NCBI GenBank assembly: GCA_021014325.1
Contig: CM037461.1
Location: 23,235,376-23,299,375, forward strand
Direction: 5' to 3'
DNA length: 64,000 nucleotides
DNA from: Plazaster borealis
Taxonomy: Eukaryota > Echinodermata > Asteroidea > Forcipulatida > Labidiasteridae
Translations under genes and position numbers: made by a program
Shown: in pieces, positions 32,774-43,762 of the stretch
Layout of the letters: every line of letters begins with the position of its first letter
Numbering within the stretch: position 1 is the stretch's first letter
The notes under the pieces: model-generated
Database searches by the model: none
The model's input: only the letters and a program-made list of their open reading frames with translations
What the model was told of the DNA's origin: nothing

Positions 32774-33150
32774 GAGTCAAAACACTGCCACCCTTTGAAT
32801 TCAATGCAGGTCACTTCTGACTCTCAGAGTCAAAAACACTGACACCATTTGAATTCAATGCAGGTCACTTCTGACTCTCAGAGTCAAAAACACTGACACC
32901 ATTTGAATTCAATGCAGGTCACTTCTGACTCTCAGAGTCAAAAACACTGACACCATTTGAATTCAATGCAGGTCACTTCTGACTCCCAGAGTCAAAAACA
33001 CTGACACCATTTGATTTCAATGCAGGTCACTTTTGACTCTCAGAGTCAAAAAACCCTGACACGAATTGATTTTAATGCAAGTCACTTCTGACTCTCATAG
33101 TCAAAAACACTGACACCATTTGATTTCAATGCAGGTCACTTCTGACTCGG
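32774..33150. repeat. 54-bp minisatellite, unit A (7 copies)
   Basis: Seven tandem copies of a 53-55 bp unit running gagtcaaaaacactgacacc, atttgaattcaatgcaggtc, acttctgactctca. The unit junction forms the palindrome TGACTCTCAGAGTCA. The array lies between the type II gene of one unit and the MITE that opens the next. Copies 2-4 are nearly identical; copies 5-7 are more varied. Confidence 0.95.
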
Positions 33151-33482
33151 AAATGCTCATAGTGTTGTAATAAGCACGGCCTTGTTGGTTTTGAAAGGAA
33201 CGACCGTTTTAAAGAGAAAGTATATTGTTGTTTTTCTGGTGAACTAATTCAATTCGCAAGTTTTTAATAAACACACACATGTAGAAATAAAAACGTGTGT
33301 TAAGAAATGATAAAAAAGGGTTTCAGTGATCTGCAAGGTTTTGTTCATGTTCATACGTAGTTGTTTCGATTGTATCAGTTTGGGATATTCAATTCATGAA
33401 CTCGACTTTGACCACACCATGTTGATCCTGTATAATGACAATGTGTTGAAAAGCTTCAAATTTGATAAATTGAATGTTTCAT

Positions 33483-33681
33483 CCTGGGCCCAATTTCATA
33501 GAGATGCTTAAGCACAAAAAGTAGCTAAGCAAAATAAAACTTTGCTCACCAGAATAAGGTTACCAGCCAAACTACTATGTCACACGTACAATTTGTGAGT
33601 GGTATCCAGCTCATTTCTGCTTAGCACGAAATTGTTAAGCAATATTTTATGCTTAAGCAGCTCTATGAAATTGGGTCCTGG
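33483..33681. mobile_element. Fold-back MITE, unit B copy
   Basis: Same element and same position in the unit as at 24716; left end cctgggcccaatttcatagag, right end ctctatgaaattgggtcctgg. Confidence 0.8.
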
Positions 33682-34634
33682 TTAGGGCGTGTCTGACTGA
33701 AGCGACTCTGGCTACGGCTATGATCAATGGCTGCACTGACAACGTTAAAGAATAGGATGTTTCAAGTCTCCAGCCATAGCCACTACCGAAGCCGTCGATT
33801 CGGTCACGGCCTGATGTTCATGGGAACAACAATCTCCATGTCAATAGACGATGCAAATCTCGCGTGTTTTCGAACGATTGGATCCGTTAAAGTGTACAAT
33901 GTACGTGGTGGGCACCAGAGGTTCCTAACAGTGTTCAAATACACGGTAATTATTGCATACAGCCCAACAGTATTCGGTGTAGTTTTGTAATCCCTCATTA
34001 TGTGTCAAATAAAAACAACTTCACTTGCTGTGATATATTTTTGGATCGATTCTAGTGTTTTTTCCCCTGAAAGTGGATTTGGTTTAAGGCATTTTTATGT
34101 ATGTATTCAAATTATTTACGATTGCATAATTTTCTCTATACTTAGCGTGGAGCACCGGTTGGCTGCAGTGGCAATGTTAATGAATAGGCCATTCCATCCA
34201 TCCATAGCCAAGGCATATTCATGTATGTATTTATAGAAGCACTCCCCGCTATATGATATTGGCGTAACCTCGGCAATTAAATTCATATCACAAAGGGGTC
34301 CCTTTGTCTTGTGTGTGGGTGTGTGTGTGCGCGCTGTAAATTGCGGAAGCGAAAACTCAAGACCTTAATTGCTCTGATGGCAAGCTTCAATCAAGTCATT
34401 CAAGCGTGTGAAAATTCAATTATTTCTCTCAAACCACGAGCAGATGACAATGGTAGGCCTATTGTTACTGAGTACGAACAATCCTTGTTGTCCACTCCCC
34501 ACCCTAGGTCTCTCTATCTTAAGTATTGTCTCAAAGGCTACCTCTGTCAATATTCATTTTAAAAAGGCAATTAGTTTTAGAATATAAATTCAGGCTTTAA
34601 CAATACTACGACGCGTATAGACAATATTTCGTAT

Positions 34635-34735
34635 ACTGGTCAACTGATTGGTTAACTAGGCGTCGTTAGCCCCACCTCCAGGTTTATGTTTATTCATGAT
34701 GCATAATTATCGTGTAGGGCACAGTTTGCTTTCGT
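34635..34735 (+). promoter_or_regulatory. Conserved upstream block of CTL-5 (promoter variant 2)
   Basis: Same layout as at 25871, with cgttagccccacctccagg and tttatgtttattcatgatgc. It is identical over its core to the CTL-9 block. Confidence 0.6.
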
Positions 34736-35000
34736 ATGCTCAGACTCAGAAAAGCTGGCAAGCCAGAAACATTTCATCTCCATCACGACTCGTTACAAGC
34801 AATAGGTTCATGGAAATTTATCCGTACAGAACATTGTAAAATAAATCCAATCTGAAGACTCACTGTGGAGGCCTAGCTACGTCATCGTAAAGAAGATTAG
34901 CTTTTGGACATCAACAAAAATAGTAATTTGAATTCACTGATGACTTATATCCTGGCTGCATCAATCGGAATTGAGGCTACGCAATTGTATCAGCGTTGAG

Positions 35001-35525
35001 ATGATGTCTTTAGTGTTCTTCTCACTGTTGTTCACTGCCTTGCTGGATAGCTGTTGTTTTGGAGTGGTTGCATCTCGAGACCAGCAATGCTTTACATTTA
35101 TGTATAATAACTCATCCTGTCCGGAGTCTTGGCATCACTGGGGAAACTCATACTACAGGATCACTGAGACGTATTTTACCTGGTCAGATGTTAAAAACGA
35201 GTGTCATAGCCCGGATGGTGTTCTGGCTGTACCAAGCTCCGATCAAGAAAACGAGTTTATCGCCAATTTGATGGCAGAGGATGACAATGTGTGGATCGAC
35301 TGTAATGATCTAGAGGTGGAGTGGAGATGGGAGTGCAGAGAGGGTAACGTAGAGATCGCTTACCGAAACTGGCATGATGGTGAACCGAATAACGATCACG
35401 GAGACGAAGATTTTGCGGTCGTGGCTAAGAGGTCTGGAGGTAAGCGCCAATGGTATGATGTGAGTTGCAGCAGATTAGAGATGGTTATTTGCAAAATAGC
35501 TGGCAGACCAGTCCTTCACGTGTGA
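35001..35525 (+). CDS. CTL-5: secreted C-type lectin, type I, with two cysteines lost (unit B)
   Basis: An open single exon of 174 residues with signal peptide (MMSLVFFSLLFTALLDSCCFGVVAS), lectin domain and GRPVLHV tail. The sugar motif is GEPNNDHGDED (EPN) with WYD. Two otherwise invariant cysteines are gone: NSCYR reads NSYYR and DEDCAVV reads DEDFAVV, which would leave two disulphides unpaired. LGG reads PDG. Its unit D copy, CTL-9, keeps all of these. Thirteen residues differ between the two although the 1.6 kb upstream is almost the same. The frame is open, but the protein may not fold; it could be an early pseudogene. Confidence 0.85.
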   Translation: MMSLVFFSLLFTALLDSCCFGVVASRDQQCFTFMYNNSSCPESWHHWGNSYYRITETYFTWSDVKNECHSPDGVLAVPSSDQENEFIANLMAEDDNVWIDCNDLEVEWRWECREGNVEIAYRNWHDGEPNNDHGDEDFAVVAKRSGGKRQWYDVSCSRLEMVICKIAGRPVLHV

Positions 35526-35945
35526 CAATTTGACCATGGAAGCTTTGAGTCGTTGCAGTTATTGTTGAAATCTTGGCGCGTTAATGGAAAACTCCCCTAG
35601 CTCAAAGTACTTCAATGGGCCTTTACTTGAAAACAAATGATATTATGGAAGTAAGATTACAACAATCGGTCCGAATTATCGTTTGATGATTTGCTTTCCT
35701 AATTGAAATTTAAAAAGTTCAAGGTTTTAGTAACTACCATAACCTATCGCCCGACATTCCAAGTACAAGGTGACTGCACGAATTATTCAAACTTGAACCA
35801 AGTTTGGTAGATTCATTCTACTACAAGTCGCACTCTTCAGATTGGAACTAGAAACTAGAAATTGACATCAAACCTTTTTCTGAATTGCGATCGTACTGGC
35901 TCTTTGTAAAGTTTATGTTCGACTTGAATCAGCCACAAGGACCCA

Positions 35946-36025
35946 ACAGTGCTTGACATTAGTGAGTGATAACTCAACCTCGCCAGGAGTCTGGATATTT
36001 CTTGTGAAATTCTTACAACAGCCGC
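35946..36025 (+). pseudogene. 5'-half CTL relic after CTL-5
   Basis: Sequence cagtgcttgacattagtgag, gataactcaacctcgccagg corresponds to the relic at 27161. Confidence 0.65.
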
Positions 36026-36930
36026 ACTGGGGGCAAGGCGGTTTTGCTCGTCATTTACTCCACATTTTAACACCACGATGGTTGGTGTGAACAGTAAGGG
36101 TTGGTGATGTCAGTCTTTGAGCTTTGAGCAAAAGATATCCGTTTTCAGAAGACAAAACTCACAAATTTCTAATTTTTAAGCAGACAATGTGACAACAGTT
36201 GCAATATTATTAATTACACGGCATTCTGGCCGGTAGCTATAGTTGTTTCTGCTTATCAGGAAGCCTTGGTCTGTTTGGGGGCTTAGGAATATTTAGGCTT
36301 AAAAGTGATTACTAAAATATCATTGAAATAATGCAGGATATACGGAAAAGTATAAGAAAGTGTAAAAAAAAAGACTTTAAAAAACCTCGCTGATTCGGGA
36401 TCAGTTTTGAATTCGGGTCATGTTGACCCTAAATGGCGTTTCCCCCTTGACTTTCTGATGCGGGTTTAATACTTCTGACTTAGGAGTGATCGCAAAGTGG
36501 TAAAAAAGTGGTTGTATTTTGAAAATATTGCAGTATTGCATGTTGTAGTTTTACACACAACAAGACACTACGCCATTGTTGATTTGAGACGGAACAATTT
36601 TGTTAAAAGGGGAAGGTACATCAATGGTTTTTGGAATAGTAAATTTATTTAGATCATCTAGTTTTCATCAAAAACACATCTCAACAAACATACATTACAG
36701 CAAACCTATGAACATTTCATTGAAGGTAAATTATCTCATTTTAGTGAAAAGAGGAATGAAGGCTTATTTATATATTATTTGTTTTTCTTTTGATTTATGT
36801 ATTGTCTCTTTGTGGTTGCTTTTTTATTGCTAATATATTGATTTTCGAATCTTCAAAGGCTATTTCCTCGCACCTTGACTTCACGGTATAAAGAGCGTCT
36901 TAGTTAAAATTAATTTGAAACAATATTATA

Positions 36931-37087
36931 CACATATTGACTGGCAATGAGGTAACTAGTGTACGTCTATTCCCCCGAGGGACTTTGAGTGACCAGAAGA
37001 GGGAAATAGGCCCCTCTTCTGGTCACTCACAGGCCCGAGGGGGAATAGACGTACACTAGTTACCGAATTATGCCAGTCAATATGTGT
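36931..37087. mobile_element. Long fold-back palindrome
   Basis: Left arm cacatattgactggcaat...gtaactagtgtacgtctatt and right arm aatagacgtacactagttac...tgccagtcaatatgtg pair over most of the 157 bp. An inner pair gtgaccagaagaggg / cctcttctggtcac gives a stem reaching a loop of only about 8 bases. It is present in unit B only. Confidence 0.85.
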
Positions 37088-37340
37088 TTTATAACACACC
37101 TCGGTCTTAAATGTGAAATAAGAACAGAAATCTGGAAGAGAAAGGAAGTTTTGTAGTTGCTGTTCACGGTTCAAGTCAAGAGAAGGCGCTGCACCCAGTC
37201 AAAAATTAAAAGACTAGTGCCCGATCGGGAACTATTCCTGCAAAACACGCGCGCGCGGTGACTAGACTATATTAGTTCACCCCACGTGACCGTGTTTCAG
37301 CCAACCAGAATACAGAACAAGCAAGAGGTGTGTTATAAAA
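37087..37340. mobile_element. Element with 16-bp inverted ends next to the palindrome
   Basis: Begins ttttataacacacctc and ends gaggtgtgttataaaa, a perfect 16-bp inverted pair about 250 bp apart. It contains a cgcgcgcg run at about 37250. With the preceding palindrome it may form one composite insertion that replaced the spacer kept in unit A. Confidence 0.65.
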
Positions 37341-37479
37341 ATCAATAGATTCCCCTTGCATAACGCGAAACGCTACAGATACGCTGTTTTTACGCACGTT
37401 TTTACGCACAGAGAACAGCTATCGTCCAATGATCTGCCTCCTTTTTGAGAGTGTGACGTCATATGCAATTGGTCTATAG

Positions 37480-37702
37480 TGCACTCTTAAAACTTCTGGC
37501 TCAGAATTGACCCGGATTCTGGGTTTCAAGGACCTGACCCATTTCTGGGTCAGCCTGACCCGGAGAATCGAAACCCATGTCAAAATGACCCAGAAATGGG
37601 TCAAACTGACGCAAAATCAGATAATCCAATTTTATAACCACTTTTCGGGTCAGCCTGACCCGGCAAGTGGGTCAGGCCCCATGGGACCCGGATTCCGGCT
37701 CA
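37480..37702. repeat. GACCCGG-type repeat
   Basis: Runs of TGACCCATTTCTGGGTCA, TGACCCGG and their complements, starting gcactcttaaaacttctggc and ending ccatgggacccggattccgg. It is internally self-complementary. It belongs to the family seen at 7920 and 52560. Confidence 0.75.
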
Positions 37703-38181
37703 CTGAAGCTAAGTTAGTCCTCACTATTCAGTATGTCGTACCAGGCAACACCGAGGCACAATTGTAAATGACACAAAAGCACTCCCTGGTATAAGTGTTG
37801 GAGTAACCTTGGCATTTAAGTAATTAAGTAAATTAATGTTGCACCAGGTCTTTGTTGCGTACAGTATTTGAGAGTGATGCACAAATTTGAGCTCTTACCC
37901 GGGTATGCAATTATCTCTCTGAAGTGTAAAACAACTAATTGCTTCCACAGGTACACCACGAACCAATAACAAAGGTATCGTCAGCAATCGTAACATTTAA
38001 AATTAATGTTTCCTCTCGCTCTCCTTTGATGTTTTTTCTCTCCAAGGTTACCTCGCTCGCTAATGGAGCACGCTCCGTAGCTAATTTAGTTAGTTCCAGA
38101 TCAACTGTTTGTAGATTCAGATCAGAATAACAAACTCCATACCGACAATTGGTTAATTAACTTCACCACAAAAACCGCAAT

Positions 38182-38293
38182 CGCTGCTGATTGGTCTAGC
38201 TGTTGTAAGCCCCACCTCCGGTTTATAATGTTTATTCACAATGCACGACTATACAGTGTAAGCTATTCAAGAGGAGCGCAGTTTGCTGTCTGG
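38182..38293 (+). promoter_or_regulatory. Conserved upstream block of CTL-6 (promoter variant 3)
   Basis: As at 30321, with gtttataatgtttattcaca replacing gtgtataatgtttattcacg; otherwise nearly identical through ggagcgcagtttgctgtctgg. Confidence 0.62.
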
Positions 38294-38438
38294 AATAACC
38301 ATCTCCAGTTGTCGAATAATTCGTAGCTTTTGTCATCGATAAACTACCAAACTTATTCGAAGCGATTTGGTGGTAGACTCGTTCCCCACGAAATTTGGTA
38401 CAAAAACTGAGAAAAAAAACCCGTTATTTAATGAGCAC

Positions 38439-38969
38439 ATGAGCTTCAAGATGTTGCCTTTTGGGTTCTTCGTTTTGTTCTCCGCCTTGCTGGATTGCTG
38501 TTGTTCTAGAGTGGTTGCATCTCGAGACCAGCGATGCTTTACATTTATGTATGATAACTCATCCTGTCCGGAGTCTTGGCATCACTGGAGAAAATCGTGC
38601 TACAGGATCACTGAGACGAGCTTTACCTGGTCAGATGCTAGAGACGAGTGTAGAAACCTGGGTGGTGTTCTGGCTGTACCAAGCTCCGATCAAGAAAACG
38701 AGTTTATATTGCAGTTAATTCCAACTGATGGAGGAGTATGGCTTGACTGTAATGATCTAGAGGTGGAGGGGAGATGGGAATGCAGAGAGGGTAACGTAGA
38801 GATCGCTTACCGAAACTGGTATGATGGGGAACCAGATAGCCGTGGAGATGAAAATTGTGCGGTCCTGTCTAAGAGGTGGGGAAATAAGCGTCAATGGCTT
38901 GATGTGAGTTGCAGCATATCACACAGGGCTATTTGCAAAATGGCTGGCAGACCAGTCCTTCACGTGTGA
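38439..38969 (+). CDS. CTL-6: secreted C-type lectin, type II (unit B)
   Basis: A single exon of 176 residues from ATG 38439 (or 172 from 38451; both open on the signal peptide MLPFGFFVLFSALLDCC). It is the only type II copy of this subtype in the window without the early stop. Lectin domain with DNSS glycosylation site, SFTWSDARDEC, WLDCNDLEVEGRWEC, the site GEPDSRGDENC (EPD, between the mannose-type EPN and galactose-type QPD) and WLD, ending GRPVLHV. It carries WRKSCYR where relatives have WGNSCYR. A three-codon upstream frame ATG AGC ACA TGA (38431-38442) overlaps the start codon, so initiation may depend on leaky scanning or reinitiation. Confidence 0.92.
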   Translation: MSFKMLPFGFFVLFSALLDCCCSRVVASRDQRCFTFMYDNSSCPESWHHWRKSCYRITETSFTWSDARDECRNLGGVLAVPSSDQENEFILQLIPTDGGVWLDCNDLEVEGRWECREGNVEIAYRNWYDGEPDSRGDENCAVLSKRWGNKRQWLDVSCSISHRAICKMAGRPVLHV

Positions 38970-39005
38970 CAATTTGAACATCGAAGCTTGGAATCGTCTT
39001 AATTA

Positions 39006-39171
39006 GTTGAAATCTACAGAAACTTGGACATAGTCAACCCAATAACTTGGTAACTGCGAATGTTTGGCATGTTCTACGTGGATAAATCATCATGGATGGC
39101 ATGATGCAAACTGCATCTGGGGATTTGTGGCTGTTTGCAAACTGTCCGCCAGACCAGTCCTTCAAATGTAA
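39006..39171 (+). pseudogene. 3'-half CTL relic after CTL-6
   Basis: Same CTL-10-like remnant as at 31148, ending gccagaccagtccttcaaatgtaa; frame broken. Confidence 0.78.
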
Positions 39172-39451
39172 CAATTAACAGTGAAATGACTCAAATCTAC
39201 TACACAAAACTGTTAAAACGTCCAAGTGTTACCAACGATCTTGGTTCGTAATTCAATAGGTCGCTGAGCTCACTTGAAAACCTATTGTCTTGAGAATACA
39301 GCAATCCAATCATTTGCTGAATCTACCGTTCCATTCTTGAAATGGTTTGATACTCTTTAGATTAAAACTTGAAAATTAAAAAACTGTCAAATTAATGTTC
39401 TGGACAGCGATCGTATTGGCTGCTTATAAAGTGTCTGTTTGATTTGCGGAC

Positions 39452-39530
39452 CCAACAGTGCTTTATATTAATGAGTTATTGTTCTGGAGTCTTGGCAGTG
39501 TGAAACTCTTTCTACAGCCCCACTCGGAAG
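39452..39530 (+). pseudogene. 5'-half CTL relic
   Basis: Sequence cccaacagtgctttatattaatgag followed by ctggagtcttggca, a decayed lectin start as at 31607. Confidence 0.6.
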
Positions 39531-40596
39531 ATAATTTGCTCGTATAATTAAATTCACGTTTTATCTGCACGGTTCAATTATTATGATAGTTTGCATGAAC
39601 ACTAGCAGTTATCAACTCAAATGGACTTTGACCTTAAAGAACATTGATAGTGACTTTCGGGATATACGTTTCTGAAAGGTTTTATTTGCTGTTTAGTGGT
39701 TAAAATATTACTTCTTACAAATTGTGCCGATGGAGAGACACAATTTCTTTTAAGTCTCGTGGTCGATTTAAATGAAATGGTTGGCGCTAACACCAGCAGT
39801 TTTTAACTGAATAGCTAGATATTACATCGTGTAGTTAATAGAACGTTACCTTCTGAATGGGCGCTTTGGGCTTTTAAAAGCTCTTGTTTTGAAATGAATA
39901 TTGCTGAGAGAAATTTTAAAATTAGAATAATGATTCACATAAATATATCTTGAAATTGTGCGGTTTTTGTGTAATTTCATGAAAGAACACGGTCCGCTAT
40001 TTTGTGAAACCAAAATGATGACTCCACAAAATGGCGGCCCGTATAGTCCGCTGGTTGTACCACCAGAGGCAATTTTACATTTTGTAAATCACTACTTAAT
40101 AATTACAGCACACTGTAAGTGTTTTAGTGCATGAACATTTTGTTAAAAGGATAAGGAGTCATTCCTAACAGCAAAATTATGAGAGATTTGAAGGCAATGT
40201 GCCACTTTAATTTGCACTGGCGGTGGATAGTTATTGTGGTTTTCAAACCTCCAATTTGTACTCGTGTGCAGCTATAGTTAACATGGCGCCCTCGATTCAT
40301 GATGAAAATAACGCAGTAGACACTTAGTGCAACATTGTATGCTTTTGTTACTTTTCTCTGAGTCATTTTTAAGAAAAAAATTATTGTAGTTTAAGATACA
40401 GCATTGGTGTTATCAGTCTCTTTAAAAAGTCAAAAAGTGCTACTTCTAGTAACTTTGATTTACGACAATTGATCAACGTTAATTACATGACATTGTGACC
40501 GGTAGCCTAGAGGTTTATGCTAAGCAAGAAAACCTATGTCTGTGCTAAGTAAATTTGTGTGCTCACCAGCTCTATAGAATAATGTTAAAGACTTCA

Positions 40597-40810
40597 GAGT
40601 CAAAACACTGTCACCCTATGAATTCAATGCAGGTCACTTCTGACTCTCAGAATCAAAAACACTGACACCATTTGATTTCAATGCAGGTCACTTCTGACTC
40701 TCAGAGTCAAAAACACTGACACCATTTGAATTCAATGCAGGTCACTTCTGACTCCCAGAGTCAAAAACACTGACACGATTTGATTTTAATGCAGGTCACT
40801 TCTGACTCGG
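40597..40810. repeat. 54-bp minisatellite, unit B (4 copies)
   Basis: Same repeat as at 32774 but only four copies, showing copy-number change between units. Confidence 0.95.
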
Positions 40811-41157
40811 GAATGCTCGCAGTGTTGTAATAAGTGATTGTGCACCACGGCCTTGTTGGTTTTGAAAGGAACGACCGTGTTAAAGCGAAAGCATATTGTT
40901 GGTTTTACATGTGAATTAATTCAATTCCTATAGTTTTTAATAAACACACACATGAAGAAATCAATATGTGTGAATAGAAATGATAAAAAAGGGTTTCAGT
41001 GATCTAAAAGGTTTTGTTCATGTTCATACGTGGTTGTTTCGATTGCAGCATTTTGGGATATTCAATTCCTATGAACTGGACTATGACACCACCATGTTGA
41101 TCCTGTTTAATGACAATGTGTTGAAAAGCTTCATATTAGATAAATTGAATGTTACAT

Positions 41158-41355
41158 CCAGGGCCCAATTTCAAAGAGCTGCTTAAGCACAAAAAGTAGC
41201 TAAGCACAATAAAACTTTGCTCACCAGAATAAGGTTACCAGCCAAACTACCATGTCACACGTACAATGTGTGAGTGGTATCCAGCTCATTTCTGCTTAGC
41301 ACGAAATTGTTAAGCAATATTTTATGCTTAAGCAGCTCTATGAAATTGGGTCCTG
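41158..41355. mobile_element. Fold-back MITE, unit C copy
   Basis: Same element as at 24716, with aaagagctgcttaagcac at the left arm. Confidence 0.8.
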
Positions 41356-42387
41356 GTTAGGGCGTGTCTGACTGAAGCGACTCTGGCTACGGCTATGATC
41401 AATGGCTGCAACGACAACGTTAAAGAATAGGATGTTTCAATGCTCCAGCCATAGCCACAACCGAAGCCGTCGATTTGGTCACGGCCTGATGTTCATGCGA
41501 ACAACAATCTCCACGTCAATAAACGATACAAATCTCGCGTGTTTTCGAACGATTGGATCCGTTAAAGTGTACAATGTACGTGGTGGGAACCAGATGTTCC
41601 TAACAGTCTTCAAATACACGGTAATTATTGCATACAGCCCAACAGTATTCGGTGTAGTTTTGTGACCCCTCATTATGTGTCAAATAAAAACAACTTCACT
41701 TGCTGTGATATATTTCTATGATCGATTCTAGTGTTTTTCCCCTGAAAGTGAATTTTGGTTTAAGGCATTTTCATGTATGCATTCAAATTATTTACGATTG
41801 CATAATTTTCTCAATACTTAGCGTGGAGCACCGGTTGGCTGCAGTGGCAATGTTAATGAATAGGCCATTCCATCGATCCAACCATAGCCAAAGGCATATT
41901 CATGTATGTATTTATAGAAGTACTCCCCGCTATACGTACTGGCATAACCATGACAACGTCTTGGACCAAGATTAACCACACCGAGGCATCAAAAGCGCTC
42001 CCCGCCATACGATATTGGCGTAACCTCGTCAGTTAAATTCATATCACAAAGGGGTCCCTTTGTCTTGTGTGTGGGTGTGTGTGCGCTGTAAATTGCGGAA
42101 GCGAAAACTCAAGACCTTAATTGCTCTGATGGCAAGCTTCAATCAAGTCATTCAAGCGTGTGAAAATTCAATTATTTCTCTCAAACCACGAGCAGATGAC
42201 AATGGTAGGCCTATTGTTACTGAGCACGCACAATCGTTGTTGTCCACTCCCCACCCTAGGTCTCTCTATCTTAAGTATTGTCTCAAATGCTACCTCTGTC
42301 AATATTCATTTTAAAAAGGCAATTAGTTTTAGAATATAAATTCAGGCTTTAACAATACTACGACGCGTATAGACAATATTTCGTATA

Positions 42388-42487
42388 CTGGTCAACTGAT
42401 TGGTTAACTAGGCGTCGTTAGCCCCACCTCCAGGTTTATGTTTATTCATGATGCATAATTATCGTGTAGGGCACAGTTTGCTTTCGT
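42388..42487 (+). promoter_or_regulatory. Conserved upstream block of CTL-7 (promoter variant 2)
   Basis: As at 25871, with agccccacctccagg like units B and D rather than the agcccccacctccgg of unit A. Confidence 0.6.
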
Positions 42488-42750
42488 ATGCTCAGACTCA
42501 GAAAAGCTGGCAAGTCAGAAACGTTACATCTCCATCACGACTCGTTACACCGATAGGTTCATGGAAATTTATCCGTACAGAACATTGTAAAATAAATCCA
42601 ATCTGGAGACTCACTGTGGAGGCCTAGCTACGTCATCGTAAAGTGGATTAGCTTTTGGACATCAAAAAAATAGTAATTTGAATTCACTGATGACTTATAT
42701 CCTGGCTGCATCAATCGGAATTGAGGCTACGCAATTGTATCAGCGTTGAG

Positions 42751-43272
42751 ATGATGTTTTTAGTGTTCTTCACACTGTTGTCCACTGCCTTGCTGGATAG
42801 CTGTTGTTTTGGAGTGGTTGCATCTCGAGACCAGCGATGCTTTACATTCATGTATGATAACTCACCCTGTCCGAAATCTTGTCATCACTGGGGAAACTCA
42901 TGCTACAGGATCACTGAGAAGAAATCTACCTGGTCAGATGCTAAAAAAGAGTGTCGTAGCCTGGGTGGTGTTCTGGCTGTACCAAGCTCCGATCAAGAAA
43001 ACGATTTTATTGCCAATTTGATGGTAGAAAATGACAATGTGTGGATCGACTGTGATGATGTAGAGGTGGAGGGGAGATGGGAGTGCAGAGAGGGTGACGT
43101 AGAGATCGCTTACCGAAAATGGCGTTTTCGAGAACCGAATAACGCGGGCGGAGAAGATTGTGCGGTCGTGGCTAAGAGGTTTGGAGGTGAGCGCGAATGG
43201 TATGATGTGAGTTGCAGCAGATTAGAGAGGGTTATTTGCAAAATGGCTGGCAGACCAGTCCTTCACGTGTGA
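42751..43272 (+). CDS. CTL-7: secreted C-type lectin, type I (unit C)
   Basis: A single exon of 173 residues, the unit C copy of CTL-3. It starts MMFLVFFTLLSTALL (two residues changed in the signal peptide), has NDFIANL for NEFIANL and EGRWEC for EGIWEC, and is otherwise the same, including the odd CPKSCHHW, the EPN site and WYD. Five base differences to CTL-3 are visible in 522, four of them changing the protein. Intact. Confidence 0.92.
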   Translation: MMFLVFFTLLSTALLDSCCFGVVASRDQRCFTFMYDNSPCPKSCHHWGNSCYRITEKKSTWSDAKKECRSLGGVLAVPSSDQENDFIANLMVENDNVWIDCDDVEVEGRWECREGDVEIAYRKWRFREPNNAGGEDCAVVAKRFGGEREWYDVSCSRLERVICKMAGRPVLHV

Positions 43273-43672
43273 AAATGTTACCATTGAAGCTTTGAGTCGT
43301 TGCAGTTAGTTGAAATCTTGGCGCACTGATGGAAAACTCCGCTAGCTCAAACTACATCAATGGACCTTTACTTGAAAACAAATGATATACTATGGAAGTA
43401 GGATTACAACCATTTGTCCGAATCATTATTTGCTTTCCTAATTGAAATTAAAAAATTCAAGGTTTTAGTAACTACTATAACCTATCGCCCGACGTTCCAA
43501 ATACAGGGAGACTGCACCAATTATTCAAACGTGAACCAAGTTTGGTAGATTCATTCTACTACAAGTCACACTCCTCAGATTGGAACTAGAAACTAGAAAT
43601 TGTACATCAAACCTTTTTCTGAATTGCGATCGCATTGGCTGCTTACAAAGTTCATGATCGACAAGGACCCAA

Positions 43673-43762
43673 CAGTGCTTTACATTAGTGAGTGATAACT
43701 CAACCTCTCCCGGAGTCTTGACATTTCTTGTGAAATTCTTACAACAGCCTCAATGGAGGCAG
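43673..43762 (+). pseudogene. 5'-half CTL relic after CTL-7
   Basis: Copy of the relic at 27161 at the matching position in unit C. Confidence 0.75.

Noticed and set aside
32774..33150. CRISPR-like array
   Set aside because: Units are contiguous 54-bp tandem repeats with no variable spacers, in an animal genome.
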